Part shown: piece after piece, positions 14,402 through 22,704 of the stretch
Numbering within the stretch: position 1 is the stretch's first letter
Layout: the number at the start of each line of letters is the position of its first letter
NCBI GenBank assembly: GCA_016192135.1
Contig: JACPUR010000004.1
Span: 81,311 to 145,310, forward strand
Reading direction: 5' to 3'
DNA from: Candidatus Tectomicrobia bacterium
Lineage (GTDB): Bacteria; UBA8248
Length of the DNA stretch: 64,000 nt
Program-made: the position numbers and the translations under genes
The notes under the pieces: generated by a model
Told to the model about the DNA's origin: nothing
Seen by the model: only the letters and a program-made list of their open reading frames with translations
The model's database searches: none

Positions 14402-16372
14402 TCAGCCCTCCTGTGGCTGGGCGGGAGGGTCGAGGACCCTCCCGGTGAGTTCCGTGTCATAGCCGCCCAGCGCCCGTACGGCGCGGGCGAAATCCTCGTC
14501 CCGCAGGATGTCCACCAGCCTGCGGATGGGCTCCGTCTCCCAATGCTCGGCCGGGACGACGAAGTCGAACCGCTCCCCGCCCAGGGGGACGAAGTCCAGG
14601 CCCAGCATCCGGGCCGCGGCCAGGATGCCCAGGCCCGCGTCGGCACGGCCCGCCGAAACCGCCATCGCGACCGCGACGTGGGTGGTTTCCACCCGGTCGT
14701 AGCCGCGCACCCGGGCGGGCTCGATGCCCGCCTTCGCCAGCAGGTGGTCGAGCAGCACCCGAGTGCCCGCGCCGAGCTGGCGGTTGGCGAGGGTGACGCC
14801 CGGCCGGGTGAGGTCGGCCACCGAGGCGATCCGCTTCGGGTTCCCCGGCGGGACCATGATGCCCTGCTCGCGCTGGACGAAGTTCACCACCACCACCTCG
14901 CGGCCTTTGAGGTAGCGGCGGATATAGCTCCAATTGTACTCCCCCGTCTTGGGGTCCAGAAGGTGGCTCCCCGCCAGGTGGGCCTCCCCGTTCCTCACGG
15001 CGATGAGCCCCGCCATCGAGCCCACCGCCGAGGCCGAGAGGCTCACCCCCCGGAAGCGCCGGCGCAGCTCCCCCGCCAGGAGGTCCAGGGCGTTGTCGTG
15101 GCTCCCCGCCATGAGGATGTTGCCCCGCACCTCGGCCCGGGGCCTAAGCAGCTCGACCCGCACCCGCTCGCCCGACTCCACTCCCTCGGCGTTCGGGGGG
15201 ATCCGGACCACGCCGTCCGACTCGATGAGGCTGCTGATGACGCTCGCTCCCCGCTTCGCCGGGAGGGCCATCAGCCGCCCCCCCACTTCCCCGAGCTTGA
15301 CCCGCAGGAACTCCTCCATCCCCAGGTGGGAGGCGCTCTTCCGGCTCAGCACGGCTTCCGCCGCCTCCTCTTCGACGGGAACGGTTCCCTCCAGGTGGGC
15401 CATGAGGGGCCGGACGAACTCCTGGGCCGCGATGGCGGCCGAAACCGGATAGCCCGGGACGCCGATGACGGGCTTCGCCGCGCCCGAGGCCGTCCGGCAG
15501 ACGCCCATCACGGTGGGCTTGCCGGGGAAGATGGCCACCCCGTGCACGAAGAGCTCCCCGAGCCGCTGGACGATGGCGGAGGTGTAGTCCTCCCGCCCGG
15601 CCGAGGAGCCCGCGTTGACGAGCACGATGTCGGCCCGCTCCAGCGCCTCCCTCACGGCGGCCTCGATGGCCTCGAGGCGGTCCGCCACGATGGGCCAGGC
15701 CAGGGGTTCGCCCCCCCACTGCTCGATGCAGCCCGAGAGCACCACCGAGTTGAACTCGATGAGCTGGCCCGGCTGGGGCGTCCTTCCGGCGGGCACCAGC
15801 TCGTCCCCGGTGGGAATGACGGCCACGTGCGGCTTCCTCCGGACGCTCACCCGGGCCACCCCGGCCGCGAGGAGCCCGCCCAGGTCGAAGGGCCGGAGGC
15901 GGTGTCCGGGCGGCAGGAGGAGCTGGCCCTCGACCATGTCCTCCCCCGCCACCCGCACGTGGGACCAGGGTGCCACGGCGGCCTCGATCTGGATCAGGCC
16001 GGGCTCGGGCTCGTGGACGTGCTCGGCCATCACCACGGCGTCGGTGCCCGGCGGGAGCGGATCCCCCGTGTCCACCGGGTAGGCGTCAGCGTTCAACCTC
16101 AGGTTGAGGGGCCGCACCGGCGAGGCGCCCGAGGTGGCCTCGGAGCGCAGCGCGTAGCCGTCCATCGCGGCCGCGTGGAAGTGCGGGCTCGAGAGCGCCG
16201 CATGGACCACCTCCGCCGTCACCCGCCCGAGCGCGCGCGCGACCTCCACCTCCTCGGCCGGGAGGGAGGCCGCGGGCCCCGCCTTCTCCAGCAGGCGCGC
16301 GAGGGCCTCCTCCCGGGGGATGTTCTCCAGGTAGAGCTTCCGCCCCGCCATGGGGAGGGAGGTCTCGTTCAT
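14402..16372 (-). CDS. MoeA-type molybdopterin molybdotransferase fused to periplasmic-binding-like domain
   Basis: 656 residues in two parts. Residues 1 to about 430 are MoeA: FHAAAMDGYAL, TGDPLPPGTDAVVMAEHV, VIPTGDELV, NAGSSAGREDYT and a VIGVPGYPVSA loop. Residues about 440-656 form a PBP-like domain (SHDNALDLLAGELRRR, then GVTLANRQLGAGTRVLLD), the kind that binds molybdate-like ligands in some archaeal and bacterial fusions. MoeA inserts molybdenum into adenylylated molybdopterin. ATG at 16372 follows GGAGCGG. It lies between a stand-alone moeA and moaA. The second MoeA with a ligand domain may serve a different cofactor form or act as a molybdate sensor. Confidence 0.9.
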   Translation of the reverse strand: MNETSLPMAGRKLYLENIPREEALARLLEKAGPAASLPAEEVEVARALGRVTAEVVHAALSSPHFHAAAMDGYALRSEATSGASPVRPLNLRLNADAYPVDTGDPLPPGTDAVVMAEHVHEPEPGLIQIEAAVAPWSHVRVAGEDMVEGQLLLPPGHRLRPFDLGGLLAAGVARVSVRRKPHVAVIPTGDELVPAGRTPQPGQLIEFNSVVLSGCIEQWGGEPLAWPIVADRLEAIEAAVREALERADIVLVNAGSSAGREDYTSAIVQRLGELFVHGVAIFPGKPTVMGVCRTASGAAKPVIGVPGYPVSAAIAAQEFVRPLMAHLEGTVPVEEEAAEAVLSRKSASHLGMEEFLRVKLGEVGGRLMALPAKRGASVISSLIESDGVVRIPPNAEGVESGERVRVELLRPRAEVRGNILMAGSHDNALDLLAGELRRRFRGVSLSASAVGSMAGLIAVRNGEAHLAGSHLLDPKTGEYNWSYIRRYLKGREVVVVNFVQREQGIMVPPGNPKRIASVADLTRPGVTLANRQLGAGTRVLLDHLLAKAGIEPARVRGYDRVETTHVAVAMAVSAGRADAGLGILAAARMLGLDFVPLGGERFDFVVPAEHWETEPIRRLVDILRDEDFARAVRALGGYDTELTGRVLDPPAQPQEG

Positions 16373-16388
16373 GGCCGCTCCGTCCGCA

Positions 16389-17630
16389 TCAGTAGAGGGT
16401 CACCTGCACATCCGTCCCGGCCGGGAGCCCCTCGCGCTCCAGCGGGAGGGTGAGGAAGCCGTCCGCCCGGGTCAGGGTCGAGATCATGGCCGAGCTCCCC
16501 ATGAGGGGATGGGCCACGAGGAGGCCGTCCTTCCGCTCCAGGGTGACGCGCACCAGATCCTCCCGCCCGGGGGCGGAGGGGAGGTTCCGCGCCAGCCGCG
16601 CCGTCACCCGGCCCGCCTCGGCGGCGAAGGAGTCGGCCTCCCCCATCAACTGCCGGAGGATGGGCCGGACGAAGGCATGGAAGATCATCAGCGCCGACAC
16701 CGGATGGCCGGGAATCCCCACCACCGCCTTGTCCACGCTTCCGCGCCGGATGCGCCCGATGATGGTGGGCTTCCCCGGCTTGATCGAGATGCCGTGAACC
16801 AGCACCCCCGGCTCCCCCAGGGAGTCGATGGCCTCGACGGTGTGGTCGCGCGCCCCCATCGAGCTCCCGCCCGAGATGAGCACCACATCCGCCCGCTCGG
16901 CGGCCCCGCGGAGCCGCGCCTGGATGGCGGGGAGATCGTCCGGGAGGATGTCCTCCGTCTCGGGGATCCCCCCCGCCTCGACCACGGCGGCGGCGAGGGA
17001 GAAGCGGTTGATGTCCCGCACCTGCCCGGGCCGGGGCTCGGCGCGCGGGTCCACCAGCTCGTCCCCCGTCGGGAGAATGGCCACCCGGGGGCGGCGCCGC
17101 ACCTTGAGCAATACGACCCCCACCCCGGCGAAGGCGCCGATGTCCTGGCTGCGCAGGCGGCGGCCCGCCGGGAGGATGACCTCCCCCTTCCGCAGGTCGT
17201 CGCCCGGGGCGAGCACGTTCTCCCCCGCCGAGACGGGACGCCGAACCTCGAGCGTCCCCTCGTCGGGCCGGGAGGTGTGCTCGTCCATGATCACGGCGTC
17301 CGCGCCCTCCGGGATCATCCCCCCGGTACTCACCCGCGCCGCCCGGCCCCGGCCCACCTTGAACCCGGGCGCCTCCCCCATCCGGACCTCGCCCGCGATC
17401 TCCAGGTAGGCGGGGACGGACTCCCCCGCCCCGAAGGAGTCGGCCGCCTGGATGGCGTAGCCGTCCATGGTGGCGCGGGGGAAGTCCGGCAGGTCGGCCG
17501 GGCTCCGCACCTCCCCCGCCAGGATGCGCCCCACGGCCTCGAAGGCGGGCACCTCCTCCGCCGGCAGGGGGGCGAACCCCTGGACGGCCCGCATCGCCTC
17601 GGCCGGGGACACGACCTTGAAGAACTCCAC
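16389..17630 (-). CDS. moeA: Molybdopterin molybdenumtransferase MoeA
   Basis: 413 residues from GTG at 17630, which has GGAGG 7 bases upstream and gives the normal family length; the frame stays open further upstream, but that DNA looks like structured leader RNA. MoeA motifs: FPRATMDGYAI, GGMIPEGADAVIMDEH, ILPTGDELVDP, LISGGSSMGARDHT and VVGIPGHPVSALM. It joins molybdate to adenylylated molybdopterin. First gene of the Mo-cofactor operon, 16 bp upstream of the MoeA-PBP fusion, and directly downstream of a candidate Moco riboswitch. Confidence 0.93.
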   Translation of the reverse strand: MEFFKVVSPAEAMRAVQGFAPLPAEEVPAFEAVGRILAGEVRSPADLPDFPRATMDGYAIQAADSFGAGESVPAYLEIAGEVRMGEAPGFKVGRGRAARVSTGGMIPEGADAVIMDEHTSRPDEGTLEVRRPVSAGENVLAPGDDLRKGEVILPAGRRLRSQDIGAFAGVGVVLLKVRRRPRVAILPTGDELVDPRAEPRPGQVRDINRFSLAAAVVEAGGIPETEDILPDDLPAIQARLRGAAERADVVLISGGSSMGARDHTVEAIDSLGEPGVLVHGISIKPGKPTIIGRIRRGSVDKAVVGIPGHPVSALMIFHAFVRPILRQLMGEADSFAAEAGRVTARLARNLPSAPGREDLVRVTLERKDGLLVAHPLMGSSAMISTLTRADGFLTLPLEREGLPAGTDVQVTLY

Positions 17631-17766
17631 TCGGCTGCCTCCATCCGTCCGGCGGGCCAACAGAAAAGCCAGCCGCCGCTCGCGCGGGGCTGGCTCGACC
17701 TTCGCGGGCGCCCGCTCCCCCCTCGGGGAGGCGGCGCCCGTTGCCCGCCCAGCGCTCCTTTCCATG

Positions 17767-17832
17767 ACCGGGAGGCCCCGCCGTTTCCAGCGGAACCCTG
17801 TCGGCGGAACGCCCGGTACCCTCCGGGAGGGC
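17767..17832 (-). ncRNA. Candidate molybdenum-cofactor (Moco) riboswitch
   Basis: On the minus strand an outer stem ACCGGG (17817-17812) pairs with CCCGGT (17772-17767). Between them lie CGTTCCGCCGACAGGG and a GAAA-containing hairpin of the type CCGC-TGGAAAC-GGCGG, then GGCCTCCC. This order matches my memory of the Moco RNA core. An adjoining hairpin (CCCTCCGGGAGGG, 17819-17831) and a GC stem at 17838-17860 may be further helices or the tatA terminator. It sits between tatA and moeA, where such a switch would control the moe/moa operon. Identification is from memory, without a covariance-model search. Confidence 0.55.
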
Positions 17833-17869
17833 TTAGGGCGGGCCGCTCGGAGCGCGGTCCCGGGATTCC

Positions 17870-18085
17870 TTAGCTGTGGCCCGCGCCCGGGGAGCCCCCG
17901 CCCTCCTGCTTGCCGGAGACCTGGGTCTTCTCGGGCTTCTCGGGCTCGTCGCTCATGCCCTGCTTGAAGCTCTTGATGCCCTTGGCGAGCCCTGAGCCGA
18001 TCTCCGGAAGGCGCTTGGCCCCGAAGACCAGGACGGCGATCGCCAGGATGATCAGAAGCTCGGGAAAACCGATTGCCGGGAACAT
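17870..18085 (-). CDS. tatA: Twin-arginine translocase subunit TatA/TatE
   Basis: 71 residues: a short N-terminus with the conserved FPELLIILAIAVLVFGAKRLPEIG membrane helix and hinge, then the amphipathic helix (LAKGIKSFKQGM) and a charged tail. TatA oligomers form the pore that exports folded, often molybdenum-containing, proteins. It is placed next to the Moco biosynthesis operon, and the TRAP binding protein at 24798 carries a twin-arginine signal, so a working Tat system fits. TatB and TatC are not in the window. Confidence 0.92.
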   Translation of the reverse strand: MFPAIGFPELLIILAIAVLVFGAKRLPEIGSGLAKGIKSFKQGMSDEPEKPEKTQVSGKQEGGGSPGAGHS

Positions 18086-18107
18086 AGCTGCTCGCTCCTC
18101 GATCTTC

Positions 18108-19292
18108 TCAGGCCGCGGCCTCCGCGTACACCTGGGTGGCGGCGGCCACGGCGCGGCCCACGGAGTCAGTATACCCCATCTGGCGGCAGATTACCTCCAG
18201 GGCCGAGAGGAGGTAGACCACGTTGGCCTGGGTGGCTCCGTGGCCCATCATGCCGATACGCCAGATCTTCCCCGCCACGGCGCCCAAACCGCCCCCGATC
18301 TCGATGTCGAACTCGTTCAGGAGGCGCTTGCGGATGGCCCCGTCGTCCATGCCCGGCCTGAGGCTCACGGTGTTGAGGGTGGGGGTGCGGAAGCCCTCCT
18401 GGGCGAACATGGAGAGCCCCAGGGCCTCGGCCCCCGCCTGGAGGGCCCGGCTGGCCCGGGCGTGGCGGGCGAAGCGCTTCTCCAGGCCCTCGTCGAAGAC
18501 GATCCGCAGGGCCTCCCGGATGGCGTAGTTCATGGTGATGGGGCCGGTGTGGTGGTAGACCCGCTCCTGGCCCCAGTACTTCTCCACCATGGTCACGTCG
18601 AAATACCAGCTCTTGACCTTGCTCTTGCGCTCGCGGGCCTTGCCCAGGGCGCGTTCGCTGAAGGTGATGGGCGCCAGGCCCGGCGGACAGGAGAGGCACT
18701 TCTGGGTGCCGCTGTAGGCGAGTTCGATCCCCCACTTGTCCAGCTCGACGGGCACCCCCCCCAGGGAAGTGACGCAGTCCAGCAGGAGGAGCGCCCCGTG
18801 CTTGCGGCACATAGCGCCGATCTCCTCCATGGGCTGGAGGACCCCGGTGCTCGTCTCGGCGTGGACGATGCCCACCAGCACCGCGTCGGGGTGGGCGCCC
18901 AGGGCTTTCTTCACGTCCTGCGGGTCGATGGGCCTGCCCCAGGGCGCCTCGACGCGGATGACCCGGGCGCCGTAGCGGCCGGCCACGTCGGCCATGCGCT
19001 CGCCGAACACCCCGTTGACACAGATGATCGCCTTCTCGCCCTCCTCGACCATGTTGCAGACCGAGGCCTCCATGGCGGCGCTGCCCGTGCCCGAGACCGG
19101 GAAGGTGACCCGGTTCTTGGTGTTGAAGAGCCCGCGCAGCATCTGCTGGCAGTCGTCCATCACGGCCAGGAAGTCGGGGTCCAGGTGGCCCACGACGTGG
19201 GTGCTCATCGCCTTGAGGACCCGGGGGTGCACGGGGCTGGGGCCGGGGCCCAGGAGCAGGCGCAGATGGGGGTTCAACTCGCCGATCGTCAT
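18108..19292 (-). CDS. PLP-dependent alanine/serine-glyoxylate-type aminotransferase
   Basis: 394 residues; ATG at 19292 follows GAGGA with 6-base spacing, and gives the family start MTIGELNPHLRLLLGPGPSPVHPRV. Class V (fold type I) aminotransferase: FPVSGTGSAAMEAS binds the phosphate, LLLDCVTSLGGVPVELDKWGI includes the Asp that contacts the pyridine, and SGTQKCLSCPPGLAPI holds the Schiff-base Lys. Relatives transfer amino groups from alanine or serine to glyoxylate. It ends 22 bp upstream of tatA. The substrate pair cannot be read from sequence. Confidence 0.88.
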   Translation of the reverse strand: MTIGELNPHLRLLLGPGPSPVHPRVLKAMSTHVVGHLDPDFLAVMDDCQQMLRGLFNTKNRVTFPVSGTGSAAMEASVCNMVEEGEKAIICVNGVFGERMADVAGRYGARVIRVEAPWGRPIDPQDVKKALGAHPDAVLVGIVHAETSTGVLQPMEEIGAMCRKHGALLLLDCVTSLGGVPVELDKWGIELAYSGTQKCLSCPPGLAPITFSERALGKARERKSKVKSWYFDVTMVEKYWGQERVYHHTGPITMNYAIREALRIVFDEGLEKRFARHARASRALQAGAEALGLSMFAQEGFRTPTLNTVSLRPGMDDGAIRKRLLNEFDIEIGGGLGAVAGKIWRIGMMGHGATQANVVYLLSALEVICRQMGYTDSVGRAVAAATQVYAEAAA

Positions 19293-19469
19293 TGAGTCCT
19301 CGCATGGCTGGGGAAAAAAGCCCCGGCGCCCTCGGGAGCCGGGCAGGCGGGAAAACGGGCGGCATCCTAGCACACGGAAGGAGGCGCGGAAATGCCCGGA
19401 GGCCCACTCCGCCGGGCGGACGGAGGGGCCTCCGGGGAGGATCCGGGGACTGTTCCAGGAAGGCGGAGC

Positions 19470-20927
19470 TTAGGACCCCAGGTTGACCACCACCGATTTG
19501 ACCTCCAGGTACATCTCGAGGCCCTCGCGGCCGCCCTCGCGGCCGAGGCCGCTCTGCTTGAAGCCGCCGAAGGGGATCTCGTGGGTGTAGCCAGCGGCGT
19601 CGTTCACCCCGATGAGCCCGTAGTCGAGCTGCTCGGTCACGCGGACCACCCGCGACATGTCCTTGGTGTAGAGGTAGCAGGCGAGGCCGAAGATGGTGTC
19701 GTTGGCCCGGCGGATGAGCTCCTCCTCGGTCTTGAAGGTGAGGATGGGGGCCACGGGGCCGAAGATCTCCTCCTGGCAGACCGGCCAGTCGTCCTTCACG
19801 TCCACCATGACGGTGGGGGCGTAGAAGTAGCCCTTCGCGTAGGCGCCCTCGCGCATGTAGTCGCCGCCCGCCAGCACCTTCGCGCCCCGCTTCTTCGCGT
19901 CCTCCACCAGGGCGTGGATCCCCTTGCGGGTCTCCTCGTTGATGAGGGGGCCCACCTGCATCCCCGGCTCGAAGCCCGGCCCCACCTTGAGGGCCTTCAC
20001 CTTCGCGACGAAGGCCTCGGTGAACTTCTGGGCGATGCTCTCCTGGACGTAGATGCGGTTCGCGCAGATGCACGACTGGCCGCCGACCCGGAGGTATTTG
20101 ATGGCCACCGCGCCGTCCACGGCGGCGTCGAAGTCGGCGTCATCGAAGACGATGAAGGGCGCGTTCCCGCCCAGCTCGAAGGTGATGCGCTTGATCTGCC
20201 TCGCCGCCTGCTCCATGAGGGCCTTGCCCACCTCGGTGGAGCCGGTGAAGCCGATCTTCTTCACCTTGGGATTCTCCATCATCTCGGCCGCCATGGGCCG
20301 CGACTTGGAGCCGGTCACCACGTTCAGCACCCCGGGCGGGATGCCCGCCTCGTGGCAGGCACGGGCGATGGCCAGGGCGGTGAGCGGGGTGGCCGAGGCG
20401 GGCCGCAGCACCACCGTGCAGCCCGCCGCCATGGCGGGGGCGATCTTACGGGTGATCATGTTCGCCGGGAAGTTCCAGGGGGTGATGGCCCCCACCACCC
20501 CGACCGGGCTGGCCTGCACCCACAGGCGCTTGTTCTTGAAGGGGGAGGGGACCGTCTCCCCGTAGGCGCGGCGCGCCTCCTCGGCGTACCAGTTGAAGTA
20601 GCCTATGGAGAAGCCGACTTCCCCCTTCGACTCGGCGAAGGGCTTGCCGTTCTCGAGCGTCATGAGGCGGGCGATCTCCTCGAGGCGCTCGCTCATCTGG
20701 GCCTCGGCCTTCCGGAGGAGCGCCCCCCGCTCCTTGCCCGGGGTGGAGGCCCAGCCGGGGAAGGCCGCGTGGGCCGCGTCGATGGCCCTCCGCACCTCGG
20801 GGACGCCCCCGTCGGCCACCGTGGCCACCAGGTTGCCGTTGGCCGGGTCGCGGACCTCGAACCGCCCCCTCCCCTCCGCCTCGACCCATTGGCCGTTGAT
20901 GTACATGGAGTAATGCTCGGCGCACAT
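19470..20927 (-). CDS. NAD(P)-dependent aldehyde dehydrogenase, succinate-semialdehyde type
   Basis: 485 residues, standard length. The catalytic Cys lies in VGGQSCICANRIYV and the general base Glu in TFELGGNAPFIVFDDAD. The Rossmann dinucleotide segment reads GFTGSTEVGKAL, and the tail NDAAGYTHEIPFGGFKQSGLGREGG is typical of succinate-semialdehyde dehydrogenase (GabD-like) and relatives. It oxidises an aldehyde to a carboxylate in the cytoplasm. ATG at 20927 follows AAGGAGG. Convergence with the aminotransferase downstream on the same strand suggests a shared amino-acid or amine catabolic role, which is inference. Confidence 0.9.
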   Translation of the reverse strand: MCAEHYSMYINGQWVEAEGRGRFEVRDPANGNLVATVADGGVPEVRRAIDAAHAAFPGWASTPGKERGALLRKAEAQMSERLEEIARLMTLENGKPFAESKGEVGFSIGYFNWYAEEARRAYGETVPSPFKNKRLWVQASPVGVVGAITPWNFPANMITRKIAPAMAAGCTVVLRPASATPLTALAIARACHEAGIPPGVLNVVTGSKSRPMAAEMMENPKVKKIGFTGSTEVGKALMEQAARQIKRITFELGGNAPFIVFDDADFDAAVDGAVAIKYLRVGGQSCICANRIYVQESIAQKFTEAFVAKVKALKVGPGFEPGMQVGPLINEETRKGIHALVEDAKKRGAKVLAGGDYMREGAYAKGYFYAPTVMVDVKDDWPVCQEEIFGPVAPILTFKTEEELIRRANDTIFGLACYLYTKDMSRVVRVTEQLDYGLIGVNDAAGYTHEIPFGGFKQSGLGREGGREGLEMYLEVKSVVVNLGS

Positions 20928-21059
20928 GGCGGCCTCCTTGGGCCCGCCGCGCGCCCCTCCGAAAGGGCGCCGATGGGCCGGCTTGAGGTTCCCGCCCGCG
21001 GGCCGGGACGGAACATCCGCGGGATGGCCGCGGCCTTGCCGCGCGCGAGCGGATGGGAA

Positions 21060-21251
21060 CTACCGGTGGTTGCCGTTCTCCTTCATCACCGCCTGGACGA
21101 AATCGAATCCCAGCAGGGCGAGGACGAAAACCACGATGATCGCCAGGGGGACGGACTTCAGGCTGACCGCATAGATACCCAAGAACAGGGCGACCAGGAC
21201 GATGCCAATCAGGCTGTTGACGATGTTTCCCACAGTATCCGGAGCCTCCAT
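21060..21251 (-). CDS. Small two-helix membrane protein
   Basis: 63 residues from ATG at 21251 (MEAPDTVGNIVNSLIGIVL), with two hydrophobic segments (about 12-30 and 35-52) and a short charged tail (KENGNHR). The ribosome binding site is weak. It lies between the amidase and the aldehyde dehydrogenase on the same strand. No family recognised. Confidence 0.6.
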   Translation of the reverse strand: MEAPDTVGNIVNSLIGIVLVALFLGIYAVSLKSVPLAIIVVFVLALLGFDFVQAVMKENGNHR

Positions 21252-21330
21252 GGTGCCCCGCGGCTCTCGCGCTCCGCCCGGGGGCGGCACCTGCCCCGGC
21301 GGCTCTCCATCCGCCTTCCCCGTCCCGCCC

Positions 21331-22659
21331 TCATCCCCCCTCGACCGAGCGCGCCAGCCAGCCGGCCGTCCGGAGGAGTTGGGCGTCCCCGCCCTTGGAG
21401 GCCACGAGCTGCGCCCCGATGGGCAGCCCGCCGGACCCCTCGAGGATGGGAAGGCTCACCGCCGGCAGCCCGCAAAGGGTCCAGAGCGTGCAAAACACCG
21501 GGCTCCCCGTGGACTCCAGGCCCCGGGGCGCCTCGCCGGTGGCCGCGGGCGTGAGAATGGCATCATACCACTTCAATATCTCGTCCAGGATGCGGACCAG
21601 GAGGAGCCGCCCCTCAAGGGCGCGGTTGTAGTCCACGGCCGGCACCTTCTGCCCGCGCTCGATCATCTCCCGGAGGATGGGGCTCAGCTTTTCCTTGCCG
21701 TGGGCGTATTCCCGCTCGAAGTTCCGGGCGAGGTCCGGCTCCAGGATCATCCGGTGCCATTCCACCGCGTTGCCGAAGACCTCGGGGAGCTGCACCTCCT
21801 CCGCGTCCTCCCCCAAGTGCTCCATCAATTCGGCGAAGGCGGCGCGGGTGTCCTCGTCGGCCTTCTCCCACACCGGGGTCTTGATAAAGGCCAGGCGGGG
21901 CGGCAGGGGGGGCTCCGAGGCCACCGCCTGGACCAGGGAGGGCCGTGCCCGGGGCAGCGTGTCGGGGTCGTGCTCGTCGTACGCCATCATCGGCTCCGCG
22001 GCGAGCGCCACGTCCTCGAGGGTGCGCCCGAACACGCCGACGTGGTCCAGCGGCCGCGACTGCTGGAGCATGTGGTGGCGGGAGATCAGCCCGTGGGAGG
22101 GCTTGTAGCCGTAAATCCCGCAGTAAGAAGCAGGGCGGAGGGTCGAGCCGTTAGTCTGGGTCCCGATGGCCACGGGCACCATGCCCGCCGCGACGGCCGC
22201 GGCCGAGCCGCTCGAGGAGCCCCCCGGGGTCCGCTCGGGGTCGCGCGGATTCCGCGTCTTTCCCGGGGAGTAGACGGCCAGCTCGGTCGTGACGGTCTTG
22301 CCCATGATGACGGCCCCGGCCTGGCGGAGCAGGGCCACCGCCGTGGCGTCGGCCAGGGGCTGCCGGCCGGCGTGGAGGACGGTACCGTCCTCGGTGGGCA
22401 TGTCGTGGGTGTCGAAGATGTCCTTGACGCCGACCGGCACCCCGTGGAGCGGACCGAGGGCCCGGCCTTCCTTCCGGGCCAAGTCCGCCGCGCGCGCCTG
22501 GGCGAGGGCCAAGCCGCGGTCCAGGAAGGCCCAGGCGCCCACCCGCTCCTCCAGCGCCGCGGTATGGTCCAGGCAGGCCTGCACCAGCTCCTCGGAGGCG
22601 ATCTGGCCGGAGCGGATGGCCTCCGCCGCCTGGCCGGCCGTCATCTGGATAAGTTCCAT
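21331..22659 (-). CDS. Amidase-signature family hydrolase
   Basis: 442 residues from ATG at 22659, which follows AGGAAGAG. Amidase-signature enzymes use a Ser-Ser-Lys triad: the Lys is in GVPVGVKDIFD, and the Ser residues in PGGSSSGSAAAVAAGM and TQTNGSTLRPASYCG. It hydrolyses a carboxamide to acid and ammonia; relatives include GatA and indoleacetamide hydrolase, but no GatB or GatC is nearby, so it is not part of the tRNA amidotransferase. It lies 45 bp behind the TRAP large permease and is probably in that operon, acting on the imported compound. Confidence 0.9.
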   Translation of the reverse strand: MELIQMTAGQAAEAIRSGQIASEELVQACLDHTAALEERVGAWAFLDRGLALAQARAADLARKEGRALGPLHGVPVGVKDIFDTHDMPTEDGTVLHAGRQPLADATAVALLRQAGAVIMGKTVTTELAVYSPGKTRNPRDPERTPGGSSSGSAAAVAAGMVPVAIGTQTNGSTLRPASYCGIYGYKPSHGLISRHHMLQQSRPLDHVGVFGRTLEDVALAAEPMMAYDEHDPDTLPRARPSLVQAVASEPPLPPRLAFIKTPVWEKADEDTRAAFAELMEHLGEDAEEVQLPEVFGNAVEWHRMILEPDLARNFEREYAHGKEKLSPILREMIERGQKVPAVDYNRALEGRLLLVRILDEILKWYDAILTPAATGEAPRGLESTGSPVFCTLWTLCGLPAVSLPILEGSGGLPIGAQLVASKGGDAQLLRTAGWLARSVEGG

Positions 22660-22704
22660 GCTCTTCCTAGGTGGGAATGGCCCCCAAGAAGCGCGGGGCA
22701 AGCG

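Noticed and set aside
16389-17765. Longer MoeA start at 17765
   Set aside because: The added residues are translated from the structured leader; GTG at 17630 has a good ribosome site and gives the usual length.
21331-22659. Amidase as GatA of the tRNA-dependent amidotransferase
   Set aside because: No GatB or GatC nearby, and the gene follows a TRAP transporter.
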